Assembly: GCA_016790225.1 (NCBI GenBank)
Contig: JAEUOZ010000022.1
Coordinates: 1-64,000, forward strand
Length of the DNA stretch: 64,000 nt
Origin: Rubrivivax sp.
GTDB taxonomy: Bacteria; Pseudomonadota; Gammaproteobacteria; Burkholderiales; Burkholderiaceae
Reading direction: 5' to 3'
Part shown: positions 19,862 through 28,989 of the stretch, piece by piece
Numbering within the stretch: position 1 is the first letter of the stretch
How the letters are laid out: the number at the start of each line of letters is the position of its first letter
Program-made: the position numbers and the translations under genes
The notes under the pieces: generated by a model
What the model was told of the DNA's origin: nothing
The model's input: only the letters and a program-made list of their open reading frames with translations
Database searches by the model: none

Positions 19862-20479
19862 ATGACGTCGCTCCCGCTCGGGTTGATGGAAGTGCTTGCC
19901 CTGGCTGCCCTGGCCTCGTTCCTGTGTGGCCTGCGGCCCTTTGCGGTCGTCTTCTGCCTGGGCCTGGCGGGCTGGCTGGATCTGCTGGCCTTGCCGGCTG
20001 GCCTGGATCTGCTGCAGCAGGCGCCGGCCCTGGCGCTGTGCGGCGTGCTGGCCCTGGCTGAACGCCTGGCCGATGCCCGCAGCCTGCGTGGCGCCCCCGA
20101 AGACCTGCTGCTGAACAGCCTGCGTGTGCCGCTGGGCGCGGTGGTCGCAGCGGCGCTGATGCTGGACGTGCTGGGACCCTGGGGCTGGATCGGCTTGCCG
20201 CTGGGCGCCGCTCTGGCGGGTTCGGGACAGGCCCTGCGTGTGGCGCTGCGCCTGCTCTGCGGCCTGCTTGGCTCGCCGCTGGCGGTCGGGTCGCTGGTCG
20301 TGATGTTCGACCTGCTCGTGCCCTTGGCGCTGTTTGTGGCGCCTGCCTGGCCGGGATCCAGCCTCCTGACGCTGGCCCTGGTGATGCTCGTGGCCTTGCC
20401 GGCGGCGATCTGGTGGGCGCGCGAGCTTCGCAGCCGCTGGCGCCAGTGGCTGGCCTCCCCGGCGCGCCCGACTGCCTGA
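19862..20479 (+). CDS. Polytopic membrane protein, possibly DUF4126 family
   Basis: A 205-residue protein made almost entirely of Leu/Ala-rich hydrophobic segments. At least five transmembrane helices are likely, with a short basic C-terminal tail (RELRSRWRQWL). The pattern of a central ERLADARSLRGAPEDLL loop between membrane helices resembles DUF4126 proteins, but the match is by eye only. The ATG at 19862 is the first that gives a membrane-protein N-terminus. It follows the hydrolase gene by 140 bp and precedes liuD by about 120 bp, so it is inside the liu cluster. There is no evidence that it takes part in leucine catabolism. Confidence 0.5.
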   Translation: MTSLPLGLMEVLALAALASFLCGLRPFAVVFCLGLAGWLDLLALPAGLDLLQQAPALALCGVLALAERLADARSLRGAPEDLLLNSLRVPLGAVVAAALMLDVLGPWGWIGLPLGAALAGSGQALRVALRLLCGLLGSPLAVGSLVVMFDLLVPLALFVAPAWPGSSLLTLALVMLVALPAAIWWARELRSRWRQWLASPARPTA

Positions 20480-20600
20480 AGGCGCCGGTCACTGATCCAG
20501 CAGGGTCGGCCGCTGCGGCGGAGGGTTGATCCGCATGTCCACGCAGCCGCGCCAAAGCGCCGCTGGCCCTACCATCCGCTGCCAGGCTGGAGAGGGCACG

Positions 20601-22607
20601 ATGTTCAACAAGATCCTGATTGCCAACCGCGGCGAAATCGCCTGTCGCGTGGCCGCCACCGCACGCCGGCTCGGCGTGCAGACGGTGGCGGTCTGTTCCG
20701 ATGCCGATGCCCGGGCTCGCCACGTCCGTGCCTGCGATGAGGTGGTCTCGCTCGGCGGTCTTGCCGCGCGTGACAGCTATCTGCGCTGGGAGCGCATCAT
20801 CGAGGCCGCCCGCCAGACGGGTGCCCAGGCCATCCATCCCGGCTATGGCTTCCTGTCCGAGAACGAGACCTTTGCGCAGGCCTGCGCCGATGCCGGGCTG
20901 GTCTTCATCGGCCCGCCGCCCGGCGCGATCCGCGACATGGGCAGCAAATCGGCCGCCAAGGCCTTGATGGAGAAGGCCGGCGTGCCGCTGGTCCCTGGCT
21001 ATCACGGGGCCGACAACCAGCCTGAGCTGCTGGCGCGCGAGGCCGCTCGCATCGGCTACCCGGTGCTGATCAAGGCCAGCGCCGGCGGTGGCGGCCGCGG
21101 CATGCGCCGTGTGGATCGCGCGGAAGACTTTGCCGCCGCGCTGGCCAGCTGCCAGCGCGAGGCCAAGGCCAGCTTCGGTGACGACCATGTGCTGGTCGAG
21201 CGCTATGTCACCAGGCCGCGGCACATCGAGATCCAGGTCTTCTGCGATACCCAGGGTAACGCGGTCTACCTGTTCGAGCGCGACTGCTCGGTCCAGCGCC
21301 GCCACCAGAAAGTGCTGGAAGAGGCCCCGGCTCCGGGCCTGAGCGAGGCGCGGCGCGCCGAGATGGGCGCCGCCGCCGTGGCGGCAGCGCGTGCGGTGGG
21401 CTACGTGGGCGCCGGCACGGTGGAATTCATCGCCGAAGAGACCGATGACGGGGACCTGCGCTTCTACTTCATGGAGATGAATACGCGCCTGCAGGTGGAG
21501 CATCCGGTGACCGAGGCCATCACCGGCCATGACCTGGTGGAGTGGCAGCTGCGTGTGGCCAGCGGCGAGCGCCTGCCGGCGCTGCAGGGTGAGCTTCGCA
21601 TCCACGGCCACGCGATCGAGGCCCGCATCTGCGCCGAAAACCCGGACGCCAACTTCCTGCCCGCGACGGGGCGGCTGGAGGTGGCCAACTGGCCCGCTCA
21701 TGTGGCGTTCGAGCGCCACGCCGTGCTGCCGCGCGTGGATACGGGTTTTGGTGCGGGCGACACCATCAGCCCGCACTATGACTCGATGATCGCCAAGCTG
21801 ATCGTCTGGGGCGCAGACCGGCAGCAGGCGCTCGCGCGACTGGATGCGGCGCTGCGCGAGACGCACATCGTGGGTCTGCACACCAACGTGGCGTTCCTGC
21901 GCCGCGTCGTTGGCTCGCGTGCCTTCTCGACAGCCGATCTGGATACGGCCCTGATCGAGCGCGAACGGGTCGCGCTCTTCGAATCCCCGGGGCTTTCCCT
22001 GGCCTGGGTGGCGGCCGGCGTGGTGGCCCATGCACTGGAACAGGAACAGGCGCAGCAGGATGCGGACCCCTGGAGCCGTCGAGACGGCTGGCGCCTGCAC
22101 GGCGGTGCCCGGCGGCGCTTTGACCTGGAGTGGAAGGGTGGAGCGCACGAGGTGACGCTGGAGCGCCTGCACGATGGCGCCTTGCGCATGACGCTGGCCG
22201 GCCAGACGCACGCGCTGGCCACGCACGCGCTGGGTAGCGGGCGACATGAGCTGAGCCTGCAGGGCCGCCGCGCCACGCTCTCGGTCTATGCGGTGGGCGA
22301 GACCGTGGCCGTCTTTGCAGCCGAGGGCAGCGCGCAGGTCAGCGAGATCGATCGGCTGGCACATGCCGCGGATGGCGCAGCCGAAGGCGGCGGCCTGAGC
22401 GCACCGATGCCCGGCAAGGTGGTGAGCTACCTCGCCCGCACCGGAGAGCAGGTCAAGCGCGGCCAGCCCCTGGCCGTGATGGAGGCGATGAAGATGGAGC
22501 ACACCCTGCACGCGCCCCACGATGGCGTGGTGGCCGAACTGCTGTACGCCGTGGGCGACCAGGTCGCCGAAGGCGGCGCGTTGCTGCGCCTGGAGGCGGG
22601 TTCATGA
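20601..22607 (+). CDS. liuD: Methylcrotonoyl-CoA carboxylase alpha (biotin-carrying) subunit
   Basis: A 668-residue subunit. The biotin carboxylase domain (about 1-450) opens with FNKILIANRGEIACRVA and contains the ATP-grasp Gly-rich loop KASAGGGGRGMRRV and FMEMNTRLQVEHPVTE. A linker domain (about 480-590) is followed by a C-terminal biotinyl carrier domain with the AMKM motif, where Lys631 is the biotinylated lysine. It uses ATP and bicarbonate to load biotin for LiuB. The start is preceded by GGAGAGGG. The ANWP and HYDSM segments also fit acyl-CoA rather than pyruvate carboxylases; substrate is assigned from liuA, liuB and liuE nearby. Confidence 0.92.
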   Translation: MFNKILIANRGEIACRVAATARRLGVQTVAVCSDADARARHVRACDEVVSLGGLAARDSYLRWERIIEAARQTGAQAIHPGYGFLSENETFAQACADAGLVFIGPPPGAIRDMGSKSAAKALMEKAGVPLVPGYHGADNQPELLAREAARIGYPVLIKASAGGGGRGMRRVDRAEDFAAALASCQREAKASFGDDHVLVERYVTRPRHIEIQVFCDTQGNAVYLFERDCSVQRRHQKVLEEAPAPGLSEARRAEMGAAAVAAARAVGYVGAGTVEFIAEETDDGDLRFYFMEMNTRLQVEHPVTEAITGHDLVEWQLRVASGERLPALQGELRIHGHAIEARICAENPDANFLPATGRLEVANWPAHVAFERHAVLPRVDTGFGAGDTISPHYDSMIAKLIVWGADRQQALARLDAALRETHIVGLHTNVAFLRRVVGSRAFSTADLDTALIERERVALFESPGLSLAWVAAGVVAHALEQEQAQQDADPWSRRDGWRLHGGARRRFDLEWKGGAHEVTLERLHDGALRMTLAGQTHALATHALGSGRHELSLQGRRATLSVYAVGETVAVFAAEGSAQVSEIDRLAHAADGAAEGGGLSAPMPGKVVSYLARTGEQVKRGQPLAVMEAMKMEHTLHAPHDGVVAELLYAVGDQVAEGGALLRLEAGS

Positions 22608-22654
22608 GCGCGCCGGGCCGCCAGCGCCCGGAGGTCGCTGGCCTTCGCCAGGCG

Positions 22655-22680
22655 ACGGACAGTCCGCCGGGACTGTCCGT
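22655..22680. repeat. Perfect 11-bp inverted repeat in the liuD-liuE gap
   Basis: ACGGACAGTCC is followed by the loop GCCG and then GGACTGTCCGT, giving an 11-bp perfect stem. There is no T-run after it, so it is not a standard intrinsic terminator. It lies in the 169-bp gap between liuD and liuE, the only sizeable gap between these two cotranscribed-looking genes. It may be an RNA-processing or attenuating hairpin, or a remnant of a dispersed repeat. Confidence 0.6.
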
Positions 22681-22776
22681 GTCCGGGCTCAGTTCCCAAG
22701 CGCTCATGCCGGAGCCCGCAGGGCGAAGGGTAGTCCAGATGAGCGCGCGCCGGGCCGAGCATCGGGGGGCCTGGCG

Positions 22777-23688
22777 ATGACCGGCCTGCCGTCGCACGTC
22801 ACGCTCGTGGATGTCGGCCCGCGCGACGGGCTGCAGAACGAATCGGCCCCCGTGGCCACCGAGCACAAGGTCGCGCTGGTGCATGCGCTGCAGGCGGCGG
22901 GCTGCCGCGAGATCGAGGTCACCAGCTACGTCAGCCCGAAGTGGGTGCCGCAGATGGCGGACAACCATGCGGTGATGAGCGCCGTGCAGCGCAAGCCCGG
23001 CGTGCGCTATTCGGTGCTCACGCCCAACCTCAAGGGCCTGGAAGCGGCCCTGGCTGACGAGCCCGACGAGATCGTCGTCTTCGGCGCCGCCAGCGAAGCC
23101 TTCAGCCAGCGCAACATCAACTGCAGCATCGAAGAAAGCATCGAACGATTCGGCCCGGTGGTGGCACTGGCCCGCGAGCGCGGCATCAAGGTGCGCGGCG
23201 CGATCTCCTGCGCGCTGGGCTGCCCGTACCAGGGCGAGGTCAGTGCCGACGCGGTGGAGCAGGTGGTGCGACTGATGAACGCCATCGGCGTGCAGCATTG
23301 CGGCGTGGCTGACACCATCGGCGTGGGCACCCCGGCGCGTGTTCAGGCCGCGATGGAGCGTGCACTGCGTCACTATCCGATCGCCGAGGTGAGCGGTCAT
23401 TTTCATGACACCTACGGCCAGGCGCTGGCCAACATCTACGCCTGCCTGCAGATGGGCCTGCACACCTTCGACGCCAGCGTCTCGGGCCTGGGTGGCTGCC
23501 CCTACGCCAAGGGCGCCACGGGCAACGTGGCCACCGAAGATGTGGTCTTCATGCTCAATGGCCTGGGGATCGACTGCGGCATCGATCTGGACCGCCTGGT
23601 GGATGCGGGTGCGTACATCTCGGGGGTCATCGGCCGCCCGCCGGTGTCGCGCGTGGCGCGGGCGCTGCTGGCCCGGCGGGCTGCCTGA
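22777..23688 (+). CDS. liuE: Hydroxymethylglutaryl-CoA lyase
   Basis: A 303-residue TIM-barrel enzyme that cleaves HMG-CoA to acetyl-CoA and acetoacetate, the last step of leucine degradation. The N-terminus VTLVDVGPRDGLQNE contains the metal-binding Asp and the catalytic Arg of the DRE-TIM superfamily. VSGHFHDTYGQALAN holds the two metal-ligand His residues. SVSGLGGCPYAKGATGNVAT contains the catalytic Cys loop that is the HMG-CoA lyase signature. The ATG at 22777 is the first that gives the family N-terminus. Its stop overlaps the start of the next gene by one base. Confidence 0.93.
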   Translation: MTGLPSHVTLVDVGPRDGLQNESAPVATEHKVALVHALQAAGCREIEVTSYVSPKWVPQMADNHAVMSAVQRKPGVRYSVLTPNLKGLEAALADEPDEIVVFGAASEAFSQRNINCSIEESIERFGPVVALARERGIKVRGAISCALGCPYQGEVSADAVEQVVRLMNAIGVQHCGVADTIGVGTPARVQAAMERALRHYPIAEVSGHFHDTYGQALANIYACLQMGLHTFDASVSGLGGCPYAKGATGNVATEDVVFMLNGLGIDCGIDLDRLVDAGAYISGVIGRPPVSRVARALLARRAA

Positions 23689-24179
23689 TGCTGTCGCCCG
23701 AAGAACGCCCTGAAGGCTTCCGCCGGGTGGCGCAGGCGCTGGCCGCGGCGGGCCATCCTCATCCTCCCTTGTGGCTGGAAGTCCAGGCCCGGACGGCGCA
23801 GGAAGCCGCCGAGGCACTCGGCGTGGAGCTGGGCCAGATCGCCAAGAGCGTGGTCTTCCGGCGCAAGGCCGACGATGCCGCGGTGCTGGTGGTGACCTCG
23901 GGTGACCGCCGCGTCGACGAGAAGCGCGTCGCAGCCTTGACGGGCCCCTTGGCCCGCGCCGATGCCGAGTTCGTGAAGGCGCAGACCGGCTTTGCCATCG
24001 GCGGGGTCTCACCGGTGGCGCACCTGAATCCACCCGTCACGGTGATCGATCGAGAGCTGTCCCGCTTCCCGGTCATCTGGGCTGCGGCCGGGCACCCCAA
24101 GGGTGTCTTCCCGCTGGATGTGGGCCAATTGCAGCGCCTCACCGGTGCTGAACTGCACGATGTCGTGCAAGCCGCCTGA
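23688..24179 (+). CDS. YbaK/aminoacyl-tRNA deacylase-like protein
   Basis: A 163-residue protein with the YbaK/ProX fold that trims misacylated tRNA (for example Cys-tRNA-Pro). Family features are TAQEAAEALGVELGQIAKSVVFR, where the Lys of IAKS is the conserved catalytic-site residue, then DEKRVAALTG and the Gly-rich GFAIGGVSPVAHL. It starts on the last base of the liuE stop codon (TGATG), so it is probably translationally coupled. Its link to leucine metabolism is positional only. Confidence 0.8.
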   Translation: MLSPEERPEGFRRVAQALAAAGHPHPPLWLEVQARTAQEAAEALGVELGQIAKSVVFRRKADDAAVLVVTSGDRRVDEKRVAALTGPLARADAEFVKAQTGFAIGGVSPVAHLNPPVTVIDRELSRFPVIWAAAGHPKGVFPLDVGQLQRLTGAELHDVVQAA

Positions 24180-24188
24180 GGAGCAGGT

Positions 24189-24413
24189 GTGAGCCTGGTC
24201 GCTTCACCCTGCATCAACGTCTGCCGCATGAACGCCACGACGGGCTGGTGCGAGGGCTGCGCGCGCTCGCTGGACGAGATCGCCGGCTGGAGCCGCATGA
24301 CCGATGCAGACAAGCGCCAGGTCTGGCTGGCCTTGCCGCAGCGGCGTCTGCAGCTCCAGGCGATCGAGGATCTGGCGTTCCAGGCACCCAAGGCGGCCGA
24401 TGAAGACGCTTGA
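24189..24413 (+). CDS. DUF1289 small cysteine-rich protein
   Basis: A 74-residue protein starting with GTG after GAGGAGCAG. Four cysteines are arranged as CINVC and CEGC (residues about 8, 12, 21 and 24), followed by the RSLDEIAGWSRMTDADKRQVWLAL helix region (given in part). This is the DUF1289 pattern, suspected to bind a metal or Fe-S centre. It overlaps the next gene by 14 bp and lies 9 bp after the YbaK-like gene. Function is unknown. Confidence 0.82.
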   Translation: MSLVASPCINVCRMNATTGWCEGCARSLDEIAGWSRMTDADKRQVWLALPQRRLQLQAIEDLAFQAPKAADEDA

Positions 24414-25041
24414 GTTCTGGTTTGATCCCATCTCGCCGTACGCCTGGCTGGCCTTCGATGCCTTGCCGGATGCCCTGGAAGGCCTGAGTTACGAGGTCAG
24501 CTACCGCCCGGTGCTGATTGCCGGGCTGCTGGCACATTGGGGTCAGAAGGGCCCGGCCGAGATCGAGCCCAAGCGCGCCTGGACCTACCGCGATGTGCTC
24601 TGGCGCGCGCACCGTCAGGGCCTGGCGCTGGAGCTGCCGCTGCAGCATCCCTTCAATCCCTTGCCCCTGCTGCGCCTGGCCGTGGCCTGCGCACCAACCG
24701 GCCAGCAGCCCAGCCGCCACGTCGTCGAGACCCTCTTCCGGCACGTGTGGCAAGGCGGCGGCGACGCCGTCGATGCGTCGCGCCTGACGGCGTTGCAGCA
24801 GCAGCTCAAGCCCGTGCGAGACCCGGCCAGCGCCGAGGTGAAGCAGGAGTTAAGGGAAAACACCGAGCAGGCAATTGCACACCAGCTCTTTGGCGTGCCC
24901 AGCATCCAGGTCGACCAGAAGGTCTTCTGGGGCGCCGATGCGCTGCCGGCGCTCAGCGAGTATCTGCGGGGCAATCCGTGGTTCAGTGGGCCTGATTGGG
25001 ATGCGGCCGCCGCGCCGCGAGGCGGCCTGCGCCGTTCCTGA
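24400..25041 (+). CDS. 2-hydroxychromene-2-carboxylate isomerase-like protein (DsbA/kappa-GST fold)
   Basis: A 213-residue protein with the thioredoxin-like fold of kappa-class glutathione transferases. The N-terminus LEFWFDPISPYAWLAFDAL has Ser in the catalytic position of this family instead of a CxxC pair. The helical insert contains HPFNPLPLLRLAVA. The C-terminal cis-Pro loop is FGVPSIQVDQKVFWGADAL. In naphthalene degraders this enzyme acts on 2-hydroxychromene-2-carboxylate, but no aromatic pathway genes are here, so its true substrate is open. It overlaps the DUF1289 gene and ends the liu-associated run. Confidence 0.8.
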   Translation: MKTLEFWFDPISPYAWLAFDALPDALEGLSYEVSYRPVLIAGLLAHWGQKGPAEIEPKRAWTYRDVLWRAHRQGLALELPLQHPFNPLPLLRLAVACAPTGQQPSRHVVETLFRHVWQGGGDAVDASRLTALQQQLKPVRDPASAEVKQELRENTEQAIAHQLFGVPSIQVDQKVFWGADALPALSEYLRGNPWFSGPDWDAAAAPRGGLRRS

Positions 25042-25176
25042 GCGTCAGTTCAGTGCCAGCGGCCCGTCAGCCGCAGTTGGCTTCGAGTCAGAGGGAGGTC
25101 AGAGCGCGATCCAACCATTCACTTGTCGGTGCCAGGGTCTTTCCTTGTCTGGCGCCCCAACTGGATCGGAGACAAC

Positions 25177-25485
25177 ATGGACGCTGCACTGGCTAGCAAG
25201 ATCGCCAGTCACCCCAAATACCAGGAGCTGAAGAGCAAGCGCTCGAGCTTCGGTTGGTGGCTGACCCTGGCGATGATGGTCGTTTACTACGGCTTCATCC
25301 TCCTCGTGGCTTTCAACAAGCCTTTCCTCGCCTCCAGGCTGGGCGAAGGCGTCATGACCGTCGGCATGCCGATCGGCCTGGGCGTCATCGTCTTCACGGT
25401 GGTCATCACGGCCATCTATGTGCGCCGGGCCAACAGTGAATTCGATGCACTGGCCGAGGAACTGAACAAGGCGGTGCTGAAATGA
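25177..25485 (+). CDS. yjcH: DUF485 inner-membrane protein YjcH-like
   Basis: A 102-residue protein with two transmembrane helices (about 25-47 and 62-85) and the DUF485 signatures [18 protein letters not shown] and [14 protein letters not shown]. In enterobacteria yjcH sits between acs and actP and is cotranscribed with the acetate permease. The same order, yjcH then actP with a 4-bp ATGA overlap, is seen here. The start is the ATG preceded by CGGAGAC. Its role is presumably as an accessory of ActP. Confidence 0.85.
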   Translation: MDAALASKIASHPKYQELKSKRSSFGWWLTLAMMVVYYGFILLVAFNKPFLASRLGEGVMTVGMPIGLGVIVFTVVITAIYVRRANSEFDALAEELNKAVLK

Positions 25486-27194
25486 CTCGCAAGAACCTTC
25501 TGATCGGGGCTGCCCTGCTGGGCGCAGCCTCACTCGCTGCAGCGGCCGGCGCCGACCTGGGCCAGGCCGACAAGCAGGCCACCAACTGGACAGCCATCGG
25601 CATGTTCGGCATCTTCGTGGCCTTCACGCTGTGGATCACCAAGTGGGCGGCCGCCAAGACCAAGAGCGCGGCCGACTTCTACACCGCCGGCGGCGGCATC
25701 ACCGGCTTCCAGAACGGCCTGGCGATCGCGGGCGACTACATGTCGGCCGCCTCGTTCCTGGGCATTTCCGCGGCTGTGATGGCCAGTGGCTTTGACGGCC
25801 TGATCTTCTCGATCGGCTTCCTGGTGGGCTGGCCGGTGGTCACCTTCCTGCTGGCCGAGCGCCTGCGCAACCTGGGCAAGTTCACCTTTGCCGACGTGGC
25901 GGCCTTCCGCTTCGAGCAGACCCCGGTGCGCATGTTCGCGGCCTCGGGCACGCTGGTCGTCGTGGCCTTCTACCTGATTGCGCAGATGGTGGGTGCGGGC
26001 CAGCTGATCAAGCTGCTGTTTGGCCTGGAGTACTGGATCGCCGTGCTGCTGGTTGGCGGCCTGATGATGGTTTACGTGCTGTTCGGCGGCATGACGGCCA
26101 CCACCTGGGTGCAGATCATCAAGGCCATCATGCTGCTGGCGGGGGCCACCTTCATGGCCGTGATGGTGCTGGCGCAATTCGGTTTCAGCCCCGAGGCGAT
26201 GTTTGCCAAGGCGGTGGAGATCAAGACCGGCATCGCCACGAATGCCGGCAAGACGCCCGAAGAAGCGGCCAAGGCAGGCTTCTCCATCATGGGCCCGGGC
26301 GGCTTCGTGAAGGATCCGATCTCCGCCATCAGCTTCGGCATGGCGCTGATGTTCGGTACCGCCGGTCTGCCGCACATCCTGATGCGCTTCTTCACGGTGC
26401 CCAACGCCAAGGAAGCCCGCAAGTCCGTGCTGTGGGCCACCACCTGGATCGGCTACTTCTACATCCTGACCTTCATCATCGGCTTCGGCGCCATCTGCTT
26501 CGTGCTGACCAATCCCAGCTTCCTGGACGCCAAGGGCGGCCTGCTGGGTGGCAACAACATGGCGGCGGTGCACTTGGCCAATGCGGTGGGCGGCAACGTG
26601 TTCCTGGGCTTCATCAGCGCCGTGGCCTTTGCGACCATCCTGGCGGTGGTGGCGGGCCTGACGCTGTCGGGCGCCTCGGCTGTGTCGCATGACCTCTACG
26701 GCACCGTGATCAAGAAGGGCAAGGCCGACAGTGCGGCTGAACTGCGCGTTTCCAAGATCACCACGATCTGCCTGGGCGTCGTCGCGGTGGTGCTGGGCAT
26801 CGCCTTCGAGAAGCAGAACATCGCCTTCATGGTGAGCCTGGCCTTCGCCATCGCGGCATCGGCCAACTTCCCGGTGCTGGTGATGAGCGTGCTGTGGAAG
26901 GGCTGCACCACGCGCGGCGCGGTGATCGGCGGCTTCCTGGGCCTGTTCAGCTCGGTGGCGCTGACGGTGGTGTCGCCTGCGGTGTGGGAAGCCACACTCG
27001 GCAACCCCAAGGGCTCGGCCTGGTTCCCGTACGCCAGCCCGGCGCTGTTCTCGATGACCATCGGCTTCGTCGGCATCTGGCTGTTCTCGCTGCTGGACGG
27101 CAGCAAGCGCGCGGCTGAAGACAAGGCTGGCTTCCTGGCGCAGCAGGTGCGTTCGGAAACGGGCATCGGCGCAGCCGGCGCTTCGGGTCACTGA
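25482..27194 (+). CDS. actP: Acetate/cation symporter
   Basis: A 570-residue sodium:solute symporter (SLC5 fold) with about 13-14 transmembrane helices after an apparent signal-like first helix. Distinctive stretches are [48 protein letters not shown] and [18 protein letters not shown]. These match the ActP branch that takes up acetate and other short monocarboxylates. It overlaps yjcH by 4 bp. A hairpin-rich stretch follows its stop, so the two genes may form their own transcript. acs (acetyl-CoA synthetase) is not in the window. Confidence 0.9.
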   Translation: MTRKNLLIGAALLGAASLAAAAGADLGQADKQATNWTAIGMFGIFVAFTLWITKWAAAKTKSAADFYTAGGGITGFQNGLAIAGDYMSAASFLGISAAVMASGFDGLIFSIGFLVGWPVVTFLLAERLRNLGKFTFADVAAFRFEQTPVRMFAASGTLVVVAFYLIAQMVGAGQLIKLLFGLEYWIAVLLVGGLMMVYVLFGGMTATTWVQIIKAIMLLAGATFMAVMVLAQFGFSPEAMFAKAVEIKTGIATNAGKTPEEAAKAGFSIMGPGGFVKDPISAISFGMALMFGTAGLPHILMRFFTVPNAKEARKSVLWATTWIGYFYILTFIIGFGAICFVLTNPSFLDAKGGLLGGNNMAAVHLANAVGGNVFLGFISAVAFATILAVVAGLTLSGASAVSHDLYGTVIKKGKADSAAELRVSKITTICLGVVAVVLGIAFEKQNIAFMVSLAFAIAASANFPVLVMSVLWKGCTTRGAVIGGFLGLFSSVALTVVSPAVWEATLGNPKGSAWFPYASPALFSMTIGFVGIWLFSLLDGSKRAAEDKAGFLAQQVRSETGIGAAGASGH

Positions 27195-27204
27195 ACGCAG
27201 GGCA

Positions 27205-27270
27205 GGGCCTGACCTGAGTCAGGCCCGTGTCGCAGGGCCGCGGGCACACTGTCTGCGGCCCTTTGCCTTT
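27205..27270 (+). terminator. Two stacked hairpins after actP
   Basis: GGGCCTGAC, loop CTGA, GTCAGGCCC (27205-27226) is a perfect 9-bp stem 11 bp past the actP stop. A second stem, AGGGCCGC with GCGGCCCT (27234-27262), is followed by a T-rich TTGCCTTT. Together they look like an intrinsic terminator or a partial one separating yjcH-actP from the DUF294 gene that starts at 27284. Confidence 0.6.
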
Positions 27271-27283
27271 GGAACGCTCCTAG

Positions 27284-28726
27284 ATGTCTCCTCAGCACGT
27301 CGCCGAACCCCAGCGGGAAATGCTCTCGCTGGTGACGGCGCGCATCCGCGACGCCTACATCCGCAAACCCTTCTATGTCGAGGGCGAGCAGGATCTGATC
27401 AGCGTCTGCCGCGCCCTGTCAGAGCGTGGCCTCACTCACGCCCTGGTGCGCGATGTGCACGAAGGCACGCCGCGCCTGGGCATCTTCACCACCACGGATC
27501 TGCGCGATGCGCTGCTGCGCGATCGCCCGCCCGCGCAGCTGGCCGTGCGCGAGGTCTCGCGCTTCGAGCTGATCCAGGTGCAGGCCGATGCCGAGGTCTT
27601 CGAGGCGCTGTGGCTGATGGTGCGACACCGCGTGCACCGCCTGCTGGTCAAGGATGGCGATGAGGTGCTGGGTGTGCTCGGCCAGCTGGATCTGGTCAGC
27701 TTCGTGGCGAACCATTCGCACATCGTCGCCCTGCAGATCGACGAGGCACGCAGTACCGACGAGCTGAAGCAGGCGGCTGCGCGGGTGGACGAGATGGTGG
27801 CGCTGCTGCACGGCAGCGGCATCCGCATCGAACGCATCACGCGCCTCGTCAGCGAGCTGAATACCCGGCTGTTCGCGCGGGCCTGGTCCTTGATCGCGCC
27901 GCCCGCACTGCTGGCCAACAGCTGCCTGCTCGTGATGGGCAGCGAAGGCCGCGGCGAACAGATCCTGAAGACCGATCAGGACAATGCGCTGCTGCTGCGC
28001 GATGGCTTCGATTGCCCCGAGCTGGCCGAAGTGACGCAGCGCTTCAACGAAGCCCTGACGGCCTTCGGCTACCCGCCGTGCCCCGGGCAGATCATGCTCA
28101 CCAACCCGATCTGGTGTCTGCCGATCAGCGCCTTCAAGGAGTCGATCCGCCAGTGGATCTACGGCGCCGAGACCGATGGCCCGATGCACCTGGCCATCTT
28201 CTTCGACGCGGCCGCGGTCTGCGGCGACACCGCCTTGCTGGACGAGGCGCGGGCCTACCTGGACCGCTCGCTGTCCGGGCAGGCCACCTACCTGGCCCGC
28301 TTTGCCGGTGCGGCCGATCAGTTCCAGGAGCCCGGCAACTGGTTCACGCGCCTGACGACACGGCGCGACGAGCAGCTGCTGGATCTGAAGAAGCTTGGCA
28401 CCTTTCCCATCGTGCATGGCGTGCGTGCGCTTTCGCTGGAGTTCGGCGTGCGCGAGGTCGGCACCGTGGCCAGGCTGCAGCGGCTGGTGGAAGAAGAGCG
28501 GCTCGAAGCCGGGCTGGCGCGCGACCTCACCGACGCGCTGCACTTCCTGATGGGCCTTCGGCTGTCGCACCAATTGCGCCAGCGCGCCGGGGGCGCCAGG
28601 CCGGGCAACGAGGTCAAGGCTTCCGATCTGGGCGCGCTGGAGCGCGAGCCGCTGCGCGATTCGCTGGCCATCGTGAAGCGCTTCCGCCTGTTCCTGCGCC
28701 AGCACTTCAAGTTCGACAGTCTGTAG
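27284..28726 (+). CDS. CBS-domain protein with DUF294 nucleotidyltransferase domain
   Basis: A 480-residue cytosolic protein. A pair of CBS repeats occupies about residues 25-150 (THALVRD...GIFTTTDLRDALL, then HRVHRLLVKDG...GQLDLVSF). A DUF294 GlnD-like nucleotidyltransferase domain follows, with the catalytic stretch MGSEGRGEQILKTDQDNALL near residue 220, and then the DUF294_C domain with LDLKKLGTFPIVHGVRALSL. The N-terminal cyclic-nucleotide domain found in many relatives is absent. As I recall, such genes often neighbour acetate symporters. It may sense adenylates through the CBS pair and modify an unknown target. Confidence 0.85.
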   Translation: MSPQHVAEPQREMLSLVTARIRDAYIRKPFYVEGEQDLISVCRALSERGLTHALVRDVHEGTPRLGIFTTTDLRDALLRDRPPAQLAVREVSRFELIQVQADAEVFEALWLMVRHRVHRLLVKDGDEVLGVLGQLDLVSFVANHSHIVALQIDEARSTDELKQAAARVDEMVALLHGSGIRIERITRLVSELNTRLFARAWSLIAPPALLANSCLLVMGSEGRGEQILKTDQDNALLLRDGFDCPELAEVTQRFNEALTAFGYPPCPGQIMLTNPIWCLPISAFKESIRQWIYGAETDGPMHLAIFFDAAAVCGDTALLDEARAYLDRSLSGQATYLARFAGAADQFQEPGNWFTRLTTRRDEQLLDLKKLGTFPIVHGVRALSLEFGVREVGTVARLQRLVEEERLEAGLARDLTDALHFLMGLRLSHQLRQRAGGARPGNEVKASDLGALEREPLRDSLAIVKRFRLFLRQHFKFDSL

Positions 28727-28782
28727 CGGGCGAAGACCCGCCAGGACGATCCCACAACAAGACAGCAGAAGGAGACAGACCC

Positions 28783-28953
28783 ATGTTCAAGAGCCTGGAT
28801 GCCCAGCGGCTGCTGGCCCTGTTCGCCGCGGGATGGCTGGTCTTCAGCTCCCCCTTGCAACGCCTGTGGTCAGGCAGCGCCCTGGGGCTGTTCCTGGCCT
28901 GGGCCCTGCTGATCGCGGTGCTGGCTTTCCTGATGGAGCGCCCCGAGCGCTGA
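28783..28953 (+). CDS. Small hydrophobic membrane protein, 56 aa
   Basis: A 56-residue protein with two predicted membrane segments, LLALFAAGWLVFSSPLQ and LGLFLAWALLIAVLAFLM, and a short charged tail (ERPER). The Shine-Dalgarno sequence AGAAGGAGA is strong and well placed, supporting expression. It lies 56 bp after the DUF294 gene and 36 bp before the symporter-like kinase, so it is probably cotranscribed with the sensor. I do not recognise a family; it could be a small accessory subunit of the kinase membrane domain. Confidence 0.7.
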   Translation: MFKSLDAQRLLALFAAGWLVFSSPLQRLWSGSALGLFLAWALLIAVLAFLMERPER

Positions 28954-28989
28954 GGCCCTCGCACCACCGCCTTCGGGGCCGTCGACGCC

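Noticed and set aside
20480..20600. Upstream start for liuD
   Set aside because: The frame is open to 20526, but the biotin carboxylase N-terminus begins at 20601 with a good ribosome site.
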